Of a stretch of DNA of 64,000 nt, positions 18,359-27,594 are shown piece by piece. A program made the position numbers and the translations under genes. This DNA is from Halorubrum sp. (GTDB taxonomy: Archaea > Halobacteriota > Halobacteria > Halobacteriales > Haloferacaceae): the NCBI GenBank assembly GCA_028275105.1, contig JAQCNI010000138.1, positions 1 to 64,000 of the forward strand. The letters run 5' to 3'. Each line of letters starts with the position of its first letter. The first letter of the stretch is position 1. The notes beneath the pieces are model-generated. The model did no database searches. It was given only the letters and a program-made list of their open reading frames with translations, and was not told the DNA's origin.

Positions 18359-20560
18359 GTGTCAGAGCCGCCGCACCTGCGGTTCTTCCCGTACGAGGAG
18401 CCGTTCCCGAACCAGCGCGAGGCGATGGACCGGATCGCCAACGCGCTGTCCCGGGGGCAGGACGTGCTGTTCGAAGGGGCCCCGGGGACGGGGAAGACCC
18501 TCTCCGCGCTCGTGCCCGCCCTCGAACACGCCCGCGAGCACGACCGCACGGTCGTCATCACGACGAACGTCCACCAGCAGATGCGACAGTTCGTGGAGGA
18601 CGCTCGCGCGATCACCCGCACCGAGCCCATCCGCGCCGTCGTCTTTCGGGGGAAGTCGTCGATGTGTCACATCGACGTCGACTACCAGGAGTGCCAGACG
18701 CTCCGGGACACCACCCGGGACCTCGTCGAGACCGAGACGGAGATCGAGGAGCTCGAGGCCAATCAACGGGAACTCCTCGCCGAGAGTCGCGAGGGCGACG
18801 CCGGGGCGGCGGAGGCGCGCGAGGCGATCATGGACGAGCTCGACGACCTCGAGTCGGAACTCGACGGATTCGAGGCGACGAACGTCTGTGAACATTATCA
18901 CAACAACCTGACTCGGGACACGGACGAATTCTTCGGCTGGCTCTTCGATGACGTCCGAACGCCCGACGACGTGTACGAGTACGCCGACGAGCGCGAACTC
19001 TGCGGCTACGAGCTACTGAAGGAGGGAATGGAGGGCGTCGACCTCGTGGTCTGTAACTACCACCACCTGCTTGACCCGACCATCCGCGAGCAGTTCTTCC
19101 GGTGGATCGGTCGGGAGCCGGACGAGATACTCGCCGTGTTCGACGAGGCACACAACGTCGAGGATGCCGCCCGCGACCACGCCTCGCGGTCGGTGACGGA
19201 GAACACCCTCGACGCCGCGTTGGAGGAGCTCGCCGACGGCGACGACTCCCGCGCGGAGCCCGCCGCGAACGTGCTCGGCACGTTTCGTGACGCCCTCGTC
19301 GAGACGTACGACGACGCGCTCGGGTTCGGCGCGCGGGAGGGGGTCGGCGAGAACTGGGAGGACGTCGAGGTCGCCAACGACGACCGGCGGGACGACCTCA
19401 CGCTCGCGTTCCTCCGGCGATACGAGGGGCGCGGGATCGACGCCGAGACCGAGCTCGCGATCCAGCTCGGGAGGGCGCTCGACGAGGAGTACGAGCGCCG
19501 ATACCGCGAGGGCGAGACCACGAGCCGGAAGGAGTGCCGAACGCTTCAGGCCGCACGGTTCGTTTCGACGTGGCTGGAGGAGGGAACGGCGCTCGGCCAG
19601 TACCCGGTCGTCTCGGTGCGCCGCGACGCCGCTACCGACGAGGTGTACGGCCGGGCGGAGCTGTACACGTGTATCCCCCGCACCGTCACCGAGGAACTGT
19701 TCGACGAGGTCGCCGCCTCGGTACTGATGAGCGCGACCCTCCGTCCGTTCGACGTCATCGAGGACGTCCTCGGGCTGGAGGACGTCGCCACCCTCGCGTA
19801 CGGGATGGCGTACCCGGAGGCGAACCGCCGGACGTACGCCGTCGACACCCCACCGCTGTTCGCTTCGGAGCGTACCGACCCGGATACACAGACGGTCGTC
19901 TCCGGGGTTCTCCGCGACGCGATCCGCTTCACGCCGGGGAATACCCTCGCCTTCTTCCCGTCGTACGCCGAGGCGAAACGATACTACGATCGGCTCGGAG
20001 GCGATGGGCTCGGAGACGACGGGCCCGGCGACGCGGACCTTGGCTCGTTGTACCTCGACGGCGCCGGCGAGGACGAGGAACGGCTTCGTCGGACGTTCGT
20101 CGGGAGCGACGACGCGACGCTTTTTACCTCCCTCTGGGGGACGCTCGGGGAAGGGGTGAGCTTCGACGGCGACGACGCCCGGACGGTCGTCGTCGTGGGC
20201 GTCCCGTATCCCCATCTCTCCGACCGATTGGAGGCGGTTCAGGCGGCGTACGACCGCGCGTTCGCCGACCGCGACCGTGCCCGCGAGCCGGGGTGGGCGT
20301 ACGCCGTCGAGATCCCGACGATCCGGAAGACCCGACAGGCGGTCGGCCGGGTCATCCGCGGCCCGGACGATTTCGGCGTCCGGATCCTCGCCGACCGGCG
20401 GTACACGGACGCCGATATGGGGAAATACTCGGTCCGGAGCGCGTTCCCGCCCGAGGAGCGCGAGGAACTGCTCGACGTCGACCCGGAAAAGCTGAAGTTC
20501 GCGATGCTGAACTTCTACGGCGACCACGATACGTACGGCCGGTCGCCGCCGGAGCCGTGA
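18359..20560 (+). CDS. XPD/DinG-family ATP-dependent DNA helicase (likely Fe-S)
   Basis: GTG start VSEPPHLRFFPYEEPFPNQREAM; GAPGTGKTLSALVPAL Walker A; AVFDEAHNVED (DEAH); QAVGRVIRGPDDFGVRILADRRY; Cys residues in SSMCHIDVDYQEC, TNVCEHYHN, ELCGYELL. Confidence 0.9.
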   Translation: MSEPPHLRFFPYEEPFPNQREAMDRIANALSRGQDVLFEGAPGTGKTLSALVPALEHAREHDRTVVITTNVHQQMRQFVEDARAITRTEPIRAVVFRGKSSMCHIDVDYQECQTLRDTTRDLVETETEIEELEANQRELLAESREGDAGAAEAREAIMDELDDLESELDGFEATNVCEHYHNNLTRDTDEFFGWLFDDVRTPDDVYEYADERELCGYELLKEGMEGVDLVVCNYHHLLDPTIREQFFRWIGREPDEILAVFDEAHNVEDAARDHASRSVTENTLDAALEELADGDDSRAEPAANVLGTFRDALVETYDDALGFGAREGVGENWEDVEVANDDRRDDLTLAFLRRYEGRGIDAETELAIQLGRALDEEYERRYREGETTSRKECRTLQAARFVSTWLEEGTALGQYPVVSVRRDAATDEVYGRAELYTCIPRTVTEELFDEVAASVLMSATLRPFDVIEDVLGLEDVATLAYGMAYPEANRRTYAVDTPPLFASERTDPDTQTVVSGVLRDAIRFTPGNTLAFFPSYAEAKRYYDRLGGDGLGDDGPGDADLGSLYLDGAGEDEERLRRTFVGSDDATLFTSLWGTLGEGVSFDGDDARTVVVVGVPYPHLSDRLEAVQAAYDRAFADRDRAREPGWAYAVEIPTIRKTRQAVGRVIRGPDDFGVRILADRRYTDADMGKYSVRSAFPPEEREELLDVDPEKLKFAMLNFYGDHDTYGRSPPEP

Positions 20561-20577
20561 TCGTCGGGGCGGGATCG

Positions 20578-20937
20578 CTACCCGGGGCGGGTCGCGAGCA
20601 AGACGAGCACCCCCCCGACGACGACACTGAGAAGGATCGTGACGACGACGTGGATGAGCGTCATGAGGCCGACGATCCGCGGTTCCCGGTCGTAGCTCCA
20701 GCGAAACATGACGGCGTCGATCGCGAGAGCGACCGGGAGCGTCGCGAACGCGGGCAGGGCAAACGCCCCGCCGACGATCCCGACGATCGCGGGCAGGGGA
20801 CCGACGTACAGCGCGCGGCGCGGGTCGACGTCACCGAGGACGTTGCGGGCGGCGATGTGCGCGGTCGCCGAGAGGAACAGCGCGAACAGGACGGTCGTCC
20901 CCAACACCGCGGCCGGCGTCGCCGTCTGGACTGACAT
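20578..20937 (-). CDS. Small conserved membrane protein
   Basis: 119 aa with four hydrophobic segments (MSVQTATPAAVLGTTVLFALFLSATAHIAARNVLGDVDPRRALYVGPLPAIVGIVGG...). Confidence 0.7.
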   Translation of the reverse strand: MSVQTATPAAVLGTTVLFALFLSATAHIAARNVLGDVDPRRALYVGPLPAIVGIVGGAFALPAFATLPVALAIDAVMFRWSYDREPRIVGLMTLIHVVVTILLSVVVGGVLVLLATRPG

Positions 20938-21045
20938 GGGAGTGTTACGCGCCGGGACCCCAAAGGGTCGACGGGATCGACGGAATCGACCGAACGGGAC
21001 GTTGAGGCAGGGGATCGGGCGAGCCGGTTCCGCCGATGGATCGGG

Positions 21046-21609
21046 TCACCCGAGGAGGCCGAGCCCGTCGAGCTCCTCGACGATGACGTCGACGGCGTCC
21101 GCCGCGTCGACCGGGTCGGTCCCGCCGGTGATCACGAGCTTTCCGCTCCCGAACAGCAGGGCGACGACGTCCGGCTCGTCGAGTCGATAGACGAGTCCGG
21201 GGAACTGCTCGGGTTCGTACTCGATGTGTTCCAAGCCGAGCCCGATCGCGATCGCGTTGAGGTTGAGGCTCTCGCCGAGGTCCGCGGACGTGACGATGTT
21301 CTGGACCGTGATCTCGGGGGCGTCGTCGACCGGGATCTGGAGGGCACGCAGCTTTTCGAAGACGATGTCGAGGCTCTCGTGAACCGCATCGGTCGAGTTC
21401 GCGCCGGTACAGACGATCTTCCCGGACCGAAAGATCAACGCCGCCGATTTCGGGTCCGTGGTGCGGTAGACGAGACCTGGAAACTGTTCGGGGTCGTAAT
21501 CGGCGCCCTCGAGGTCCATCGCGACGCTCTGGAGGTCGAGTTCCTGTCCGATCCCGGTAGAGGCGACGACGTTCTCTATCGTGATCGTGTCCTTCGGGTC
21601 GGCCATCAC
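21046..21609 (-). CDS. tbp: TATA-box-binding protein
   Basis: Two imperfect repeats: IENVVASTGIGQELDLQSVA..PEQFPGLVYR..FRSGKIVCTGA and VQNIVTSADLGESLNLNAIA..PEQFPGLVYR..FGSGKLVITGG. Confidence 0.97.
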   Translation of the reverse strand: MMADPKDTITIENVVASTGIGQELDLQSVAMDLEGADYDPEQFPGLVYRTTDPKSAALIFRSGKIVCTGANSTDAVHESLDIVFEKLRALQIPVDDAPEITVQNIVTSADLGESLNLNAIAIGLGLEHIEYEPEQFPGLVYRLDEPDVVALLFGSGKLVITGGTDPVDAADAVDVIVEELDGLGLLG

Positions 21610-21695
21610 TGAATAAGTAGTTGATTTAAAACATTAAAAAGGTTGGTAGAATGAGCGGGACGGTGGCGGCGGCCGATCGGTCACGCAATCCCGAA

Positions 21696-21770
21696 CCGAT
21701 CCACCACGGGTCGCTACACCACGGACCGATACACCCCAGGCCGGTCCACCACGGCCCGATCCACCCCGGA
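21696..21770. repeat. 15-bp minisatellite in the tbp/trm divergent intergenic region
   Basis: ccgatccaccacggg|tcgctacaccacgga|ccgatacaccccagg|ccggtccaccacggc|ccgatccaccccgga: five contiguous 15-mers. Confidence 0.85.
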
Positions 21771-21837
21771 CTCGCCACGATCCGCCGTAGGCTTGCCAGG
21801 ATGCCCCGCCCCAACTCGACCCGGATCCGCCACGCTC

Positions 21838-22962
21838 ATGCGCCGGGCGGGCGGACCCGCGGCCGTGTACTGGCTCGAACTCGCGGGGGAGGCGGACGCG
21901 TTCGCCACCTACGAGGCGTCGACCGCGGCGGCCGGCGTCGAACTGCTCGCCCCGGGCGTCGCAAGCGCCGGGAGCGTCGGAGAGGGAATCGAACGGCTCG
22001 CGTACACCCACGGCGCCCACGAGGCGGTCGCACGGACCGACGACGACCTCGCCGCCGCGGTCGCCGCCCTCGAGGCCGCCCCGATCGACCGGACCGGGAG
22101 CGTCGCCGTCCGCGCCCGCAACGTCCGGAACACGGCCGACGCGTCGACGGACGACGCCGAACGGGCACTCGGGACGGTCCTCGTCGACCGCGGCCTGTCA
22201 GTCGATCTGGACGACCCGGACCACGTCCTGCGCGCGCTGTTCGCCGCGGGCCCGCGGGCCGACCACGACGCGGTCGCCGGGGCCGACGGCGACGACGCGG
22301 GACTGTGTACCCTCGGCTGGGTCGCCCGGGAGGCCGCCCGCGATTTCGCGCCGAAACCGACCGACAGGCCGTTTTTCCAGCCGGGGAGCATGGCCCCGGC
22401 CGACGCTCGCGCGTACGCCAACCTTGCCGGGGGTGCCCCCGGACGGACGCTGCTGGATCCCATGTGTGGAACCGGCGGGCTCCCGCTGGAGGCGGGACTC
22501 GTCGGGGGCGACGCCGTGGCCTGTGACGCGCAGTCAAAGATGGTCCGAGGGACGCGAGAAAACCTCCGAGAGTACGTGGGGGGAACGGCGGAGAGCGGAC
22601 TCGACGACCCGGCCGGCGGCGACGACCCGGCCGGCGGCGACGACCCGGCCGACGGCGACGACCCGACCTGGCACGTCGTCCGCGGCGATGCCACCGACCT
22701 CCCCCTCGTCGACGACGCGGTCGACGGGATCGTCTTCGATGCTCCCTACGGCCGACAGTCGAAGGTCGCGCGCCACGAACTGTCCGACCTCGTCGCCGGC
22801 GCGTTCGCGGAGGCCGCCCGCGTCGCCCCGCGGGCCGTCGTCGTCGCCGACCGCGACTGGCGAGCCCCGGCCCGCGAGGCGGGCTGGACCGTCGACGCCG
22901 CCTTCGAGCGCCGGGTCCACCGGTCGCTGACTCGGCACGTGCTGGTGTTGGATCGGGAGTGA
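21838..22962 (+). CDS. tRNA (guanine(10)-N(2))-dimethyltransferase
   Basis: THUMP-like N-terminus; methyltransferase LLDPMCGTGGLPLEAGLVGGDAVACDAQSKMVRGTRENL and IVFDAPYGRQSK. Confidence 0.87.
   Translation: MRRAGGPAAVYWLELAGEADAFATYEASTAAAGVELLAPGVASAGSVGEGIERLAYTHGAHEAVARTDDDLAAAVAALEAAPIDRTGSVAVRARNVRNTADASTDDAERALGTVLVDRGLSVDLDDPDHVLRALFAAGPRADHDAVAGADGDDAGLCTLGWVAREAARDFAPKPTDRPFFQPGSMAPADARAYANLAGGAPGRTLLDPMCGTGGLPLEAGLVGGDAVACDAQSKMVRGTRENLREYVGGTAESGLDDPAGGDDPAGGDDPADGDDPTWHVVRGDATDLPLVDDAVDGIVFDAPYGRQSKVARHELSDLVAGAFAEAARVAPRAVVVADRDWRAPAREAGWTVDAAFERRVHRSLTRHVLVLDRE
22603..22665 (+). repeat. 18-bp tandem repeat inside the tRNA methyltransferase (DDPAGG units)
   Basis: gacgacccggccggcggc x2, gacgacccggccgacggc, then gacgacccg. 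Confidence 0.9.
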
Positions 22963-23066
22963 AACCGAACGTCGGGAGACGCCACGTTTCGGCGGTCATC
23001 GGAGCGGCTTTCACTTCCGCCGTGCCGCCGGACAATCTTAAGTGGACGGCCCGCGGTGCTTTCCCC

Positions 23067-24191
23067 ATGCCCGGGGACGCCGACGACGACATGCTCTCGT
23101 GGGACGAGTCGGTGTTCCGCAACGAGTCGGTGTTCGAGATCGATTACGTCCCGGAGACGTTCCGCCACCGCGAGAGCCAACTGGAGAACCTAAAATACGC
23201 CCTCCGCCCGGCCGTCCGCGGCTCGCGACCCCTGAACACGGTCGTCCGTGGCCCGCCCGGCACCGGCAAGACCACCGCGGTCCAGAAGCTGTTCTCGGAG
23301 CTCCGGGCCCGCACCGAGGTTCGCACCGTCCGCGTGAACTGCCAGGTCGACTCGACGCGATACGCGGTGTTCTCCCGGCTGTTCGAGGGAATCTTCGAGT
23401 ACGAGCCCCCCTCGTCGGGGATCTCCTTCAAGAAGCTGTTCGGCCAGATCACCGACCGGCTCGTCGAGGAGAACGAGGTGCTCGTCGTCGCGCTCGACGA
23501 CGTGAACTACCTGTTTTACGAGAACGAGGCGTCCGACACGCTCTACTCGCTGTTGCGCGCCCACGAGGCGCACTCGGGCGCGAAGATCGGCGTGGTCGTC
23601 GTCTCCTCGGACCTCGGACTCGACGTCATCGAGGACCTCGACGGGCGTGTTCGGTCGGTGTTTCGGCCCGATGAGGTGTACTTCCCGGTGTACGACGCCG
23701 AGGAGATCTACGACATCCTCCTCGAGCGCGCGAAACGTGGCTTCCACGAGGACGTGATCGGCGACGCCGAACTGGAGCGCGTCGCGGAGCTGACCGCCGA
23801 GAGCGGCGACCTTCGTGTGGGGATCGACCTGCTCCGGCGAGCGGGGCTCAACGCCGAAATGCGCGCGTCGCAGGCGGTCGCGCTCGAGGACGTCGAATCG
23901 GCGTACGACAAGTCGAAACACGTCCACCTCTCGCGGTCGTTACAGGGGCTCTCGGAGTCCGAGCGCGCGCTCGTCCGCGTGCTCGCGGCCAACGACGGCG
24001 AGCGTGCGGGCGAGGTGTACGAGGCGTTCCACGACGAGACCGACCTCGGCTACACCCGCTACTCGGAAATAATCAACAAGCTCGATCAGCTCGGCGTGAT
24101 CGACGCCGAGTACGCCGAGGCCGAGGGACGCGGCCGGTCGCGGGAGCTCTCGTTGGCGTACGACGCCGAGGCGGTGCTCGACCGGCTGTAG
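23067..24191 (+). CDS. Orc1/Cdc6-family AAA+ replication initiator
   Basis: NTVVRGPPGTGKTTAVQKLF Walker A, VVALDDVNYLFYENEASDTLYSLLRAHE Walker B region, C-terminal winged-helix ELSLAYDAEAVLDRL; ATG at 23067. Confidence 0.92.
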   Translation: MPGDADDDMLSWDESVFRNESVFEIDYVPETFRHRESQLENLKYALRPAVRGSRPLNTVVRGPPGTGKTTAVQKLFSELRARTEVRTVRVNCQVDSTRYAVFSRLFEGIFEYEPPSSGISFKKLFGQITDRLVEENEVLVVALDDVNYLFYENEASDTLYSLLRAHEAHSGAKIGVVVVSSDLGLDVIEDLDGRVRSVFRPDEVYFPVYDAEEIYDILLERAKRGFHEDVIGDAELERVAELTAESGDLRVGIDLLRRAGLNAEMRASQAVALEDVESAYDKSKHVHLSRSLQGLSESERALVRVLAANDGERAGEVYEAFHDETDLGYTRYSEIINKLDQLGVIDAEYAEAEGRGRSRELSLAYDAEAVLDRL

Positions 24192-24273
24192 CGCCGGCGC
24201 TCCGGTCGGCCGATGCTGACGCCGACGCCGTTTCAACGACGCCGACGCCTTTTCAATCCCGCCGCGCGCACGC

Positions 24274-24981
24274 GTGATCATGAAGACGAGCGGGGGAAGC
24301 GACGCGGCGAAGCGACGGGCGGGCGAGTCCGCCGCCCGGACGGTCGACGACGGCGACGTCGTCGGGCTCGGGACCGGGTCGACCGCGGCCCACGCGATCC
24401 GGGCGCTCGGCGACCGAGTCGACGCCGGGCTGAATCTCCGGGGCGTGGCGACGTCGTTCGCGAGCCGCGAACTCGCCGTCGAACGGGGGATCCCACTACT
24501 CGGCCTCGACGCGGCCACCGGTCCGGGCGGGGTCGGGATCGACGTTGCGATCGACGGGGCCGACCGCGTTGCCGACGGCGACCTCATAAAGGGTGGCGGG
24601 GCGGCGCACGCGCGCGAGAAGCTGGTCGACGCGTCCGCGGACCGGTTCGTCGTCGTCGTCGACCCCTCGAAGGAGGCCGCCGCCCTCGACCGACCGGTCC
24701 CGCTCGAGGTCCTCGCCGACGGTCGCGGGGTCGTCGCCGAGGCCGTCCAAGCCGCCGGCGGCGAGCCGACGCTCCGACGGGCGGAACGGAAGGACGGTCC
24801 GGTCGTCACCGACGACGGAAACCTCGTGATCGACGCCGATTTCGGAACGATCGCCGACCCGGCATCGCTGGCGGCGACGCTCGCGGGGACGCCGGGCGTC
24901 GTTGAGCACGGGCTGTTCGTCGGGCTCGCCGACGAGCTCCGCGTCGGGACCGAGGACGGGGTCCGCGTGACCGAGCCGTAG
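24274..24981 (+). CDS. rpiA: Ribose-5-phosphate isomerase A
   Basis: VVGLGTGSTAAHAIRALG, GVDVAIDGADRV-type core (GIDVAIDGADRVADGDLIKGGGAAHAREKLV). Confidence 0.95.
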   Translation: MIMKTSGGSDAAKRRAGESAARTVDDGDVVGLGTGSTAAHAIRALGDRVDAGLNLRGVATSFASRELAVERGIPLLGLDAATGPGGVGIDVAIDGADRVADGDLIKGGGAAHAREKLVDASADRFVVVVDPSKEAAALDRPVPLEVLADGRGVVAEAVQAAGGEPTLRRAERKDGPVVTDDGNLVIDADFGTIADPASLAATLAGTPGVVEHGLFVGLADELRVGTEDGVRVTEP

Positions 24982-25083
24982 TCGGGATTCGCCGGATGAC
25001 GCCGGCCGGGAGTCAGCGCTCATACCGGCGAGAGCTGACGCTGGGCGGGGCACGTCGAAATAAAACGGCAGGATCCGGACGCC

Positions 25084-25251
25084 TTACAGGTCGCGAGGCT
25101 GGACCGTCTTCCGGTCGTTGGCCTCGGCGCGGCGTGCGGCGTCTTCGAGCAGCTCGTCCACTTCGTCGTCCAGTGCCGTGTAGAAGTCCGAAGCGACGTT
25201 CTTGTCGTCCAGGGCTTCCTTGACTGCCGCTTTGACAATGAGGTCTGCCAT
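25084..25251 (-). CDS. DUF1931-like small histone-fold protein (55 aa)
   Basis: Not in the supplied ORF list. Minus strand reads MADLIVKAAVKEALDDKNVASDFYTALDDEVDELLEDAARRAEANDRKTVQPRDL*; matches the short haloarchaeal DUF1931 form from memory. Confidence 0.85.
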   Translation of the reverse strand: MADLIVKAAVKEALDDKNVASDFYTALDDEVDELLEDAARRAEANDRKTVQPRDL

Positions 25252-25432
25252 GCGTCCGAAACTATCCGGCGATAGGTAATAAACGTTCCTGAATTCACCC
25301 GCGAGGGGCTTCGTGCGGGCCGTTCACGCGGGTAGTAAAAGGTATCTGATATGACGGCCGGAACGCCCCGGCCGGGAGCCGGCCCCGAGGCGGATCGATG
25401 GGTACGAATCAGTCGGTCTCGAGGGATCGGGT

Positions 25433-26308
25433 ATGTGCGACACGAACGGAACCGTGCGCGACACGTTGGAGTCGCTCGCGGCGGGAGAGATCGGCGTCTC
25501 GGAGGCCGAGAGCCGGATATCGGGCTACGCGACGGCGGCGGCCGGCCGCTTCGACGCGGACCGCGAACGCCGCCGGGGGATACCCGAGGCGGTGCTCGCC
25601 GAGGGGAAACTACCGGCGGAAACCGCGGCGTTGGCCGCAACCGCACTCGAAACGACGGGTCGCGCGCTCGTGACCCGGGCCGGGCCGGAGGACGCGGCGG
25701 CCGTCCGGGAGGCAGTCGCCGAGGCCGCGCCGACGGCGTCGGTCGACCACGACGAACGGACGCGGACGATCGTGGTCCACGCCGAGGGGTTCGAGCCACC
25801 CGCCCTCGACGCGACCGTAACGGTCGTGACCGCCGGCACCGTCGACGCGCCGGTCGCGGGCGAGGCCGCCGTCGTCGCCCGGGAGATCGGCGCTGACGTC
25901 GACCGCGTCGACGACGTTGGGGTGGCGAACATCGACCGGGTCCTCGACCGGATCGACCGGATCCGGGCGGCCGACGTCGTCGTCGTCGCCGCCGGCCGCG
26001 AGGGGGCGCTCCCCACGGTGGTCGCGGGGCTCGTTGCCGCGCCCGTGATCGCGATCCCGGTAGCCTCGGGCTACGGCGAGGGGGGCGCGGGCGAAGCCGC
26101 ACTGTACGGGGCACTCCAGTCGTGTACCGTCCTCACGACCGTGAACGTCGACGCCGGATTCGTCGCCGGCGCGCAGGCGGGGCTGATCGCCGGCGCGATC
26201 GACGGCGCCCGAGGATCGGACCGAAACCGGTCGGAAGAGGGTCTGAATCACTCGGACCCGGACCGAACTCGATCGGGACCGGACCGAACTCGATCGGACG
26301 GCAAATAG
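25433..26308 (+). CDS. larB: Nickel pincer cofactor biosynthesis protein LarB (PurE-like AIR carboxylase family)
   Basis: [91 protein letters not shown]. Confidence 0.9.
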   Translation: MCDTNGTVRDTLESLAAGEIGVSEAESRISGYATAAAGRFDADRERRRGIPEAVLAEGKLPAETAALAATALETTGRALVTRAGPEDAAAVREAVAEAAPTASVDHDERTRTIVVHAEGFEPPALDATVTVVTAGTVDAPVAGEAAVVAREIGADVDRVDDVGVANIDRVLDRIDRIRAADVVVVAAGREGALPTVVAGLVAAPVIAIPVASGYGEGGAGEAALYGALQSCTVLTTVNVDAGFVAGAQAGLIAGAIDGARGSDRNRSEEGLNHSDPDRTRSGPDRTRSDGK

Positions 26309-26322
26309 GCGGGACCCATTTG

Positions 26323-26601
26323 ATGGCGTGGCGACAACCGACGGCCGTGTCCAACCACCACGTGTACGTGATCGAGTGCGCCGACGGGACCTACTACACG
26401 GGGTACACCACGGACGTGGCTCGCCGGGTGGCCGAACACGACGCGGGCGAGGGAGCGAAGTACACCCGCGGGCGGACCCCGGTGACCCTTCGACACGTCG
26501 AGTCGTTCGACTCGCGCTCGGCCGCGATGTCCCGCGAGTACGCGATCAAGTCGCTTTCACGGCAACAAAAAGAACGGCTGATCGAGGACGACGGCGAGTA
26601 A
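26323..26601 (+). CDS. GIY-YIG domain protein (UPF0213-like)
   Basis: [45 protein letters not shown]. Confidence 0.9.
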   Translation: MAWRQPTAVSNHHVYVIECADGTYYTGYTTDVARRVAEHDAGEGAKYTRGRTPVTLRHVESFDSRSAAMSREYAIKSLSRQQKERLIEDDGE

Positions 26602-26607
26602 ACCACC

Positions 26608-27498
26608 TTATTTGACGAGGCGCTCGATCTCGGTGACGAGGATCCCGCTCGCGCCGACCGCCTTCAGCTCCGTGATCGTCTCGAACACGTCGCGCTCCTC
26701 GACGACCGCGTGGACCGCGACCGTCCCGTTCCCGTCCGCGTCGGCCTCAACGTCCATCACGGTCGGTCCTCCGAGTCCCGGGATCACGTCCTTCACGTCG
26801 TCGAGGTTCGTCTTCGGCGCGTTCATCATCAGGTATCGGCGCCCGTCGGCGGCCAACACGGAGTCGAAGGCGGTCAGGATCTGCCGGACCTTTCCGTCGT
26901 CGACGACGTCCGGCCGGGCGAACAGCCGCACCGACGAGTCGAGCACCTCGTCGATCACGGCGAGGCGGTTCACCGTTAGGGTCGTTCCCGTCGAGGTGAT
27001 GTCGACGATCGCGTCGGCCATGTCGACGTGGGGGGTAAGCTCGGTCGCGCCGGTGACGGTGACCACGTCGGCGTCGGCCCCGACCCGGTCGAGGTACGCG
27101 CGGGTGACGTTCGGAAACTCGGTGGCGACGGTGCCGCCCGCGAGATCCCCCACCTCGGCCACCGGGCCGCCCTCTGGCGCGGCGAGGACGAGCCGGCAGG
27201 AGCCGTACGTTAGGTCCAGGAGGTCCACGAGGTCACCCTCGGCCGCGTCCGTCGGGTCCGAGACGACGCCGCCGGATTCGGTTGCCTGATCGAGACCCGT
27301 CACGCCGAGGTCGGCCGCACCGTCCCGGACGTACTCGGGGATGTCCGCCGCGCGCGCGAAGAGGACGGTCACGTCGGGGTCGACCGTCTCGGCGTACAGC
27401 TGGCGGTCGGCGGTCTCCTCGACGTGGAGCCCGGCGCGCTCCAACAGCGAGAGCGTCGGCTCGTGTAGGCGACCCTTGTTGGGAACGGCGATTCGCAT
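26608..27498 (-). CDS. hisG: ATP phosphoribosyltransferase (long form, regulatory C-domain)
   Basis: [47 protein letters not shown]-terminal [29 protein letters not shown]. Confidence 0.95.
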   Translation of the reverse strand: MRIAVPNKGRLHEPTLSLLERAGLHVEETADRQLYAETVDPDVTVLFARAADIPEYVRDGAADLGVTGLDQATESGGVVSDPTDAAEGDLVDLLDLTYGSCRLVLAAPEGGPVAEVGDLAGGTVATEFPNVTRAYLDRVGADADVVTVTGATELTPHVDMADAIVDITSTGTTLTVNRLAVIDEVLDSSVRLFARPDVVDDGKVRQILTAFDSVLAADGRRYLMMNAPKTNLDDVKDVIPGLGGPTVMDVEADADGNGTVAVHAVVEERDVFETITELKAVGASGILVTEIERLVK

Positions 27499-27594
27499 AC
27501 CCCGACGGTCGCGCGGGGACGGGGAAACGTTTTTCGTCGGCGTCAGCCACCGAGCCGCGCCGCTCAAGTGGTTCCGCCGCCAATAACGTCCATA

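Noticed and set aside
22962-23066. Replication origin next to the orc1/cdc6 gene
   Set aside because: The intergenic space is about 100 bp and I saw no repeated ORB-like boxes or AT-rich unwinding element.
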